The notes below the pieces were generated by a model. That model saw only the letters and a program-made list of their open reading frames with translations, ran no database searches and was not told where the DNA came from. The position numbers and the translations under genes were made by a program. A DNA stretch of 8,152 nt from Acidobacteriota bacterium (GTDB lineage Bacteria > Acidobacteriota > Terriglobia > Terriglobales > Acidobacteriaceae), in contig JAJZDL010000130.1 of the NCBI GenBank assembly GCA_021851465.1, positions 1 to 8,152 of the forward strand, in the 5' to 3' direction. Within the stretch, counting starts at the first letter, position 1. Each line of letters begins with the position of its first letter. Shown here piece after piece: positions 6,032 to 8,152 of the stretch.

Positions 6032-6169
6032 TGTGCGGGAGTTGCGTGGCACCCTACAGCCCTCTGGCGTTTGTGCCCACCCCGTCTATCCGTCGTGCAG
6101 CGTTGCACACTCCGTTTATCGGCAGGAGCAGAATGAAGATGACACCCGCGCGGTACCATGGAAACCAGG

Positions 6170-7171
6170 ATGAACCATACAGCGAGAGTTTTGAATGGAG
6201 TCGAGATCGCCGCCCAGATCAAGGCGGAGGTCGCCGAAGAAGCCCGCGTGCTGACAGCGCGTGGGATTGTGCCGGGGCTGGCCGTGGTGCTGGTCGGCCA
6301 CGTCGCCGCGTCGGAGATCTATGTGCGCAGCAAGGTGAAGACCTGCGCGGAGCTGGGGATCTACAGCGAGATGCTGACGCCGCCCGAGAGCGTCGCCACC
6401 GAAGAGATGCTGGAACTGATCGCCGGCCTGAACGCGCGCCCGGAGATCGACGGCATTCTGGTGCAGCTTCCCCTGCCCGCGCATGTGGACACGCGGCGGC
6501 TGCTGGAGGCCATCGCGCCGGAGAAGGATGTGGATGGCTTCCATCCCATCAACGTGGGGCGGCTGCAGAGCGCCGCCTCCCATGGAGTGCAGGCCGGGGC
6601 AGCGCTGGCGCCTTGCACGCCGGCGGGGATCATGGAGGTCCTGAAGCGCAGCGGTCTGCCGGTGGCGGGCAAGCACGCGGTCGTGCTGGGCCGCTCGGAG
6701 ATTGTCGGCAAGCCCGCGGCCATGATGCTGCTGAACGCCTCGGCGACCGTGACGGTCTGCCACAGCAAGACGGTGGACATCGCCCGCTACACGCGCGACG
6801 CGGACATCCTGGTGGCGGCCATCGGAAGGCCGGGGTTTGTGACCGCCGAGATGGTGAAGCCCGGAGCGACGCTGATCGACGTGGGCATCAACCGCGTCAC
6901 CGATGCAGCCGAGGTGGCGCGCTTCTTCCCCGGCGACCAGGCGCGCGCGGCGCAGTTCGCCCTGCGCGGATCGACTCTGGTGGGGGACATTCATCCGGCG
7001 GCCTTCGCGCTGGCCGGAGCGTATACGCCCGTGCCCGGCGGCGTGGGCGCGCTGACCATCGCCATGCTGATGCACAACACGGTGCTGGCGGCCAAGGCGC
7101 GGCGCGGCGGCGCGGCGCGCAACGCACAATCCGCGGATGCGCACTGCGAATCCGCTGTGGGCAAGGCGTAG
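6170..7171 (+). CDS. folD: Bifunctional methylenetetrahydrofolate dehydrogenase / methenyltetrahydrofolate cyclohydrolase FolD
   Basis: FolD oxidises 5,10-methylene-THF to methenyl-THF with NADP+ and hydrolyses it to 10-formyl-THF, supplying one-carbon units for purines and initiator formyl-Met in the cytosol. With the start at 6170 the protein has 333 residues, and the catalytic set Tyr51, Lys55, Gln99 and Asp122 falls one position from E. coli numbering. Signature stretches are EIDGILVQLPLP (92-103), KDVDGFHP (119-126), PCTPAG (148-153), GRSEIVGKP (174-182, NADP-binding loop) and PVPGGVG (287-293). An ATG at 6158 would add four residues. A TGA at 6140-6142 bars any longer start. Neither start has a good ribosome-binding site. 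A polar tail of about 20 residues rich in Ala and Arg ends the protein and looks dispensable. coaE follows after four bases, so the two are probably co-transcribed. Confidence 0.96.
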   Translation: MNHTARVLNGVEIAAQIKAEVAEEARVLTARGIVPGLAVVLVGHVAASEIYVRSKVKTCAELGIYSEMLTPPESVATEEMLELIAGLNARPEIDGILVQLPLPAHVDTRRLLEAIAPEKDVDGFHPINVGRLQSAASHGVQAGAALAPCTPAGIMEVLKRSGLPVAGKHAVVLGRSEIVGKPAAMMLLNASATVTVCHSKTVDIARYTRDADILVAAIGRPGFVTAEMVKPGATLIDVGINRVTDAAEVARFFPGDQARAAQFALRGSTLVGDIHPAAFALAGAYTPVPGGVGALTIAMLMHNTVLAAKARRGGAARNAQSADAHCESAVGKA

Positions 7172-7175
7172 CGCG

Positions 7176-7871
7176 ATGCTGCGCGTGGGCCTCACCGGCG
7201 GGCTGGGCAGCGGCAAATCCACCGCCGCGCGGATGTTCGCGGAACTGGGCGCGCAGGTCGTCTCCGCCGACCGGATCGGACGCGAGCTGATGCAGCCGGG
7301 CCAGGCCGTCTATGCGCGGATCGTCGCGCACTTCGGCCCGTCCGTGGTGATGGCGGACGGGTCGCTCGACCGCCCGGCACTGGCGCGGCTGGCATTCGGC
7401 AGAGCGGAAGATGGGGCCGAAGAGGACGCCGGGCGCCTGGAGGAGCTGAACGCCATCGTGCATCCGGCAACGATCGCGCGGCAGGCGGAGCGGATCGACG
7501 AGATCGCCGCGCACGATGCGGATGCAGTCGTCATCGTCGAGTCCGCGCTGCTCTTCGAGACGAAACATGCAGGCGAGGGCGGGCTGCGCTGCCGCTTCGA
7601 CAGGCTCATCCTGGTGACTGCGCCGGAGGGGCTGAGGATCGCGCGCTTCATCGCGCGCGAGGCGGGCCGCACGGCGCTGAGCGAAGGCGCGCGCCAGGAG
7701 GCCCTGGAGGCCGAGGCGCGGCGGCGCATCGCCCGCCAGATCGACGACGCGCAGAAGGCCGCGCTCTGCGATTATGTGCTGGCCAACGACGGCCCAATCG
7801 AGCGGTTGCAGGAGCAGGTGGATGCGCTCTGGCCAGTGCTGCGGGACGCCGCCAGCCGCCGGCAAGCCTGA
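7176..7871 (+). CDS. coaE: Dephospho-CoA kinase
   Basis: CoaE phosphorylates the 3'-hydroxyl of dephospho-CoA with ATP, the last step of coenzyme A synthesis, in the cytosol. The 231-residue protein opens with the P-loop GLTGGLGSGKST (5-16). Asp32 follows in the substrate-site segment ADRIGREL. Further family marks are ADGSLDRPALARLAF, LNAIVHP, ALLFE, and a C-terminal IARQIDDAQKAALCDYVLANDG that matches the usual Q...K...AD..I.N.G end of the kinase core. It is somewhat longer than E. coli CoaE (206), mainly through extra residues before the Ala/Arg/Glu-rich helix following FIAREAGR. The start at 7176 is chosen because the P-loop then begins at residue 5, as is usual; an upstream in-frame ATG at 7137 would overlap folD by 35 bases. 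AAGG at 7163-7166 may serve as the ribosome-binding site. It lies four bases after folD, consistent with one operon. Confidence 0.95.
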   Translation: MLRVGLTGGLGSGKSTAARMFAELGAQVVSADRIGRELMQPGQAVYARIVAHFGPSVVMADGSLDRPALARLAFGRAEDGAEEDAGRLEELNAIVHPATIARQAERIDEIAAHDADAVVIVESALLFETKHAGEGGLRCRFDRLILVTAPEGLRIARFIAREAGRTALSEGARQEALEAEARRRIARQIDDAQKAALCDYVLANDGPIERLQEQVDALWPVLRDAASRRQA

Positions 7872-7911
7872 TCCATCCCGCCTTTCGCCAATCCCTTTCG
7901 CATGGAATGGC

Positions 7912-7917
7912 TACAAT
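7912..7917 (+). promoter_or_regulatory. -10 box (TACAAT) before the last gene
   Basis: TACAAT differs from TATAAT at one base, in the 98-base gap after coaE. It predicts a transcript start near 7923-7926, which lies beyond the in-frame ATGs at 7907 and 7922 and so favours the ATG at 7970 as start of the next gene. A matching -35 is not obvious: 7889-7894 reads CAATCC. The box suggests the last gene can be transcribed independently of folD-coaE. Confidence 0.4.
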
Positions 7918-7969
7918 TGAGATGTGCGGGAGATCTCCGCCGATTACGACATTGCGGGTGCTGGCCTCG

Positions 7970-8152
7970 ATGAAATTCCGTCCTGTTCTGCTGGTCGTTC
8001 TGCTGCTGACCGGGTTCTATTACGCGACGACGCATCTTGCCTCCACCGGGGCGCTGTCTCCGTGGCTGGCCGGGCTGCACTGGCCTGCCGGCACGGCGGC
8101 CAGTGCGGGTTCGGCGCGCGGCGCGGATGGCGCCTTCGACCTGAATGTGGCC
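7970..8152 (+). CDS. N-terminus of a membrane-anchored or exported protein, possibly an S1C (HtrA/DegP-like) protease; cut by window end
   Basis: Sixty-one residues are visible and the frame is open at the window edge. Residues 1-4 (MKFR) are basic. Residues 5-20 (PVLLVVLLLTGFYYAT) form one strong hydrophobic segment with no clear signal-peptidase site close behind it, so it is more likely an uncleaved anchor facing the periplasm. The next 35 residues are Ala/Gly/Ser-rich and linker-like. I remember trypsin-like S1C proteases with such an anchor and linker following coaE in related acidobacteria, but no catalytic region is inside the window, so the protease call rests on memory of gene order only. 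In-frame ATGs at 7922 and 7907 exist; the TACAAT at 7912 argues against them. Confidence 0.45.
   Translation, partial: MKFRPVLLVVLLLTGFYYATTHLASTGALSPWLAGLHWPAGTAASAGSARGADGAFDLNVA

Noticed and set aside
5851..7290. 479-codon plus-strand frame overlapping folD
   Set aside because: It is a shadow of folD. The folD frame contains all catalytic residues in order, and the overlapping frame has only Arg/Gly-rich sequence.

Overview
The window is high-GC bacterial DNA and most likely comes from an acidobacterium of the class Terriglobia (Granulicella / Terriglobus / Edaphobacter-like). Three things point there. The first gene is an Oar-type TonB-dependent receptor with an N-terminal carboxypeptidase-regulatory-like domain, a family strongly expanded in that group. 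The FolD, CoaE and YahK-like proteins look like those of that group. The non-coding DNA carries degenerate copies of a TTCGCTGCGCTCAGG...GGAATGACA element that I remember as common in such genomes. The taxonomy is inference from memory; no search was possible.

Layout. Bases 1-607 hold no convincing gene. They contain a decaying GGCAAA hexamer array, a cluster of degenerate dispersed-repeat units, a G-quadruplex-like tract with a run of nine G, and a small dyad. Bases 608-4195 (+) encode a 1195-residue outer-membrane receptor. Bases 4196-4389 are a convergent intergenic region with a second copy of the dispersed repeat and a 91-bp imperfect inverted repeat that ends on the stop codon of the next gene. 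Bases 4390-5439 (-) encode a zinc-dependent, probably NADP(H)-dependent alcohol dehydrogenase of the YahK type, preceded by a consensus TATAAT. Bases 5618-5872 (-) encode an 84-residue protein of unknown function. Bases 5873-6169 are a divergent control region with an 8-bp tandem repeat and several G(T/C)GCAAC-type heptamers in both orientations. Bases 6170-7171 (+) are folD and 7176-7871 (+) coaE, four bases apart and probably co-transcribed. From 7970 to the window end runs the start of a membrane-anchored protein, tentatively an S1C/HtrA-like protease.

Function. The window is mostly ordinary chromosome: a one-carbon (folD) and coenzyme A (coaE) housekeeping pair, a solitary aldehyde/alcohol oxidoreductase, and an outer-membrane receptor whose substrate cannot be read from the sequence. 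I see no toxin-antitoxin, CRISPR, phage, transposase or defence genes, and no sign of a new multi-gene system. The features most worth checking are the inverted repeat at 4302-4392, the heptamer cluster at 5965-6108, the repeat copies flanking the receptor gene, and the change in base skew within the receptor gene.
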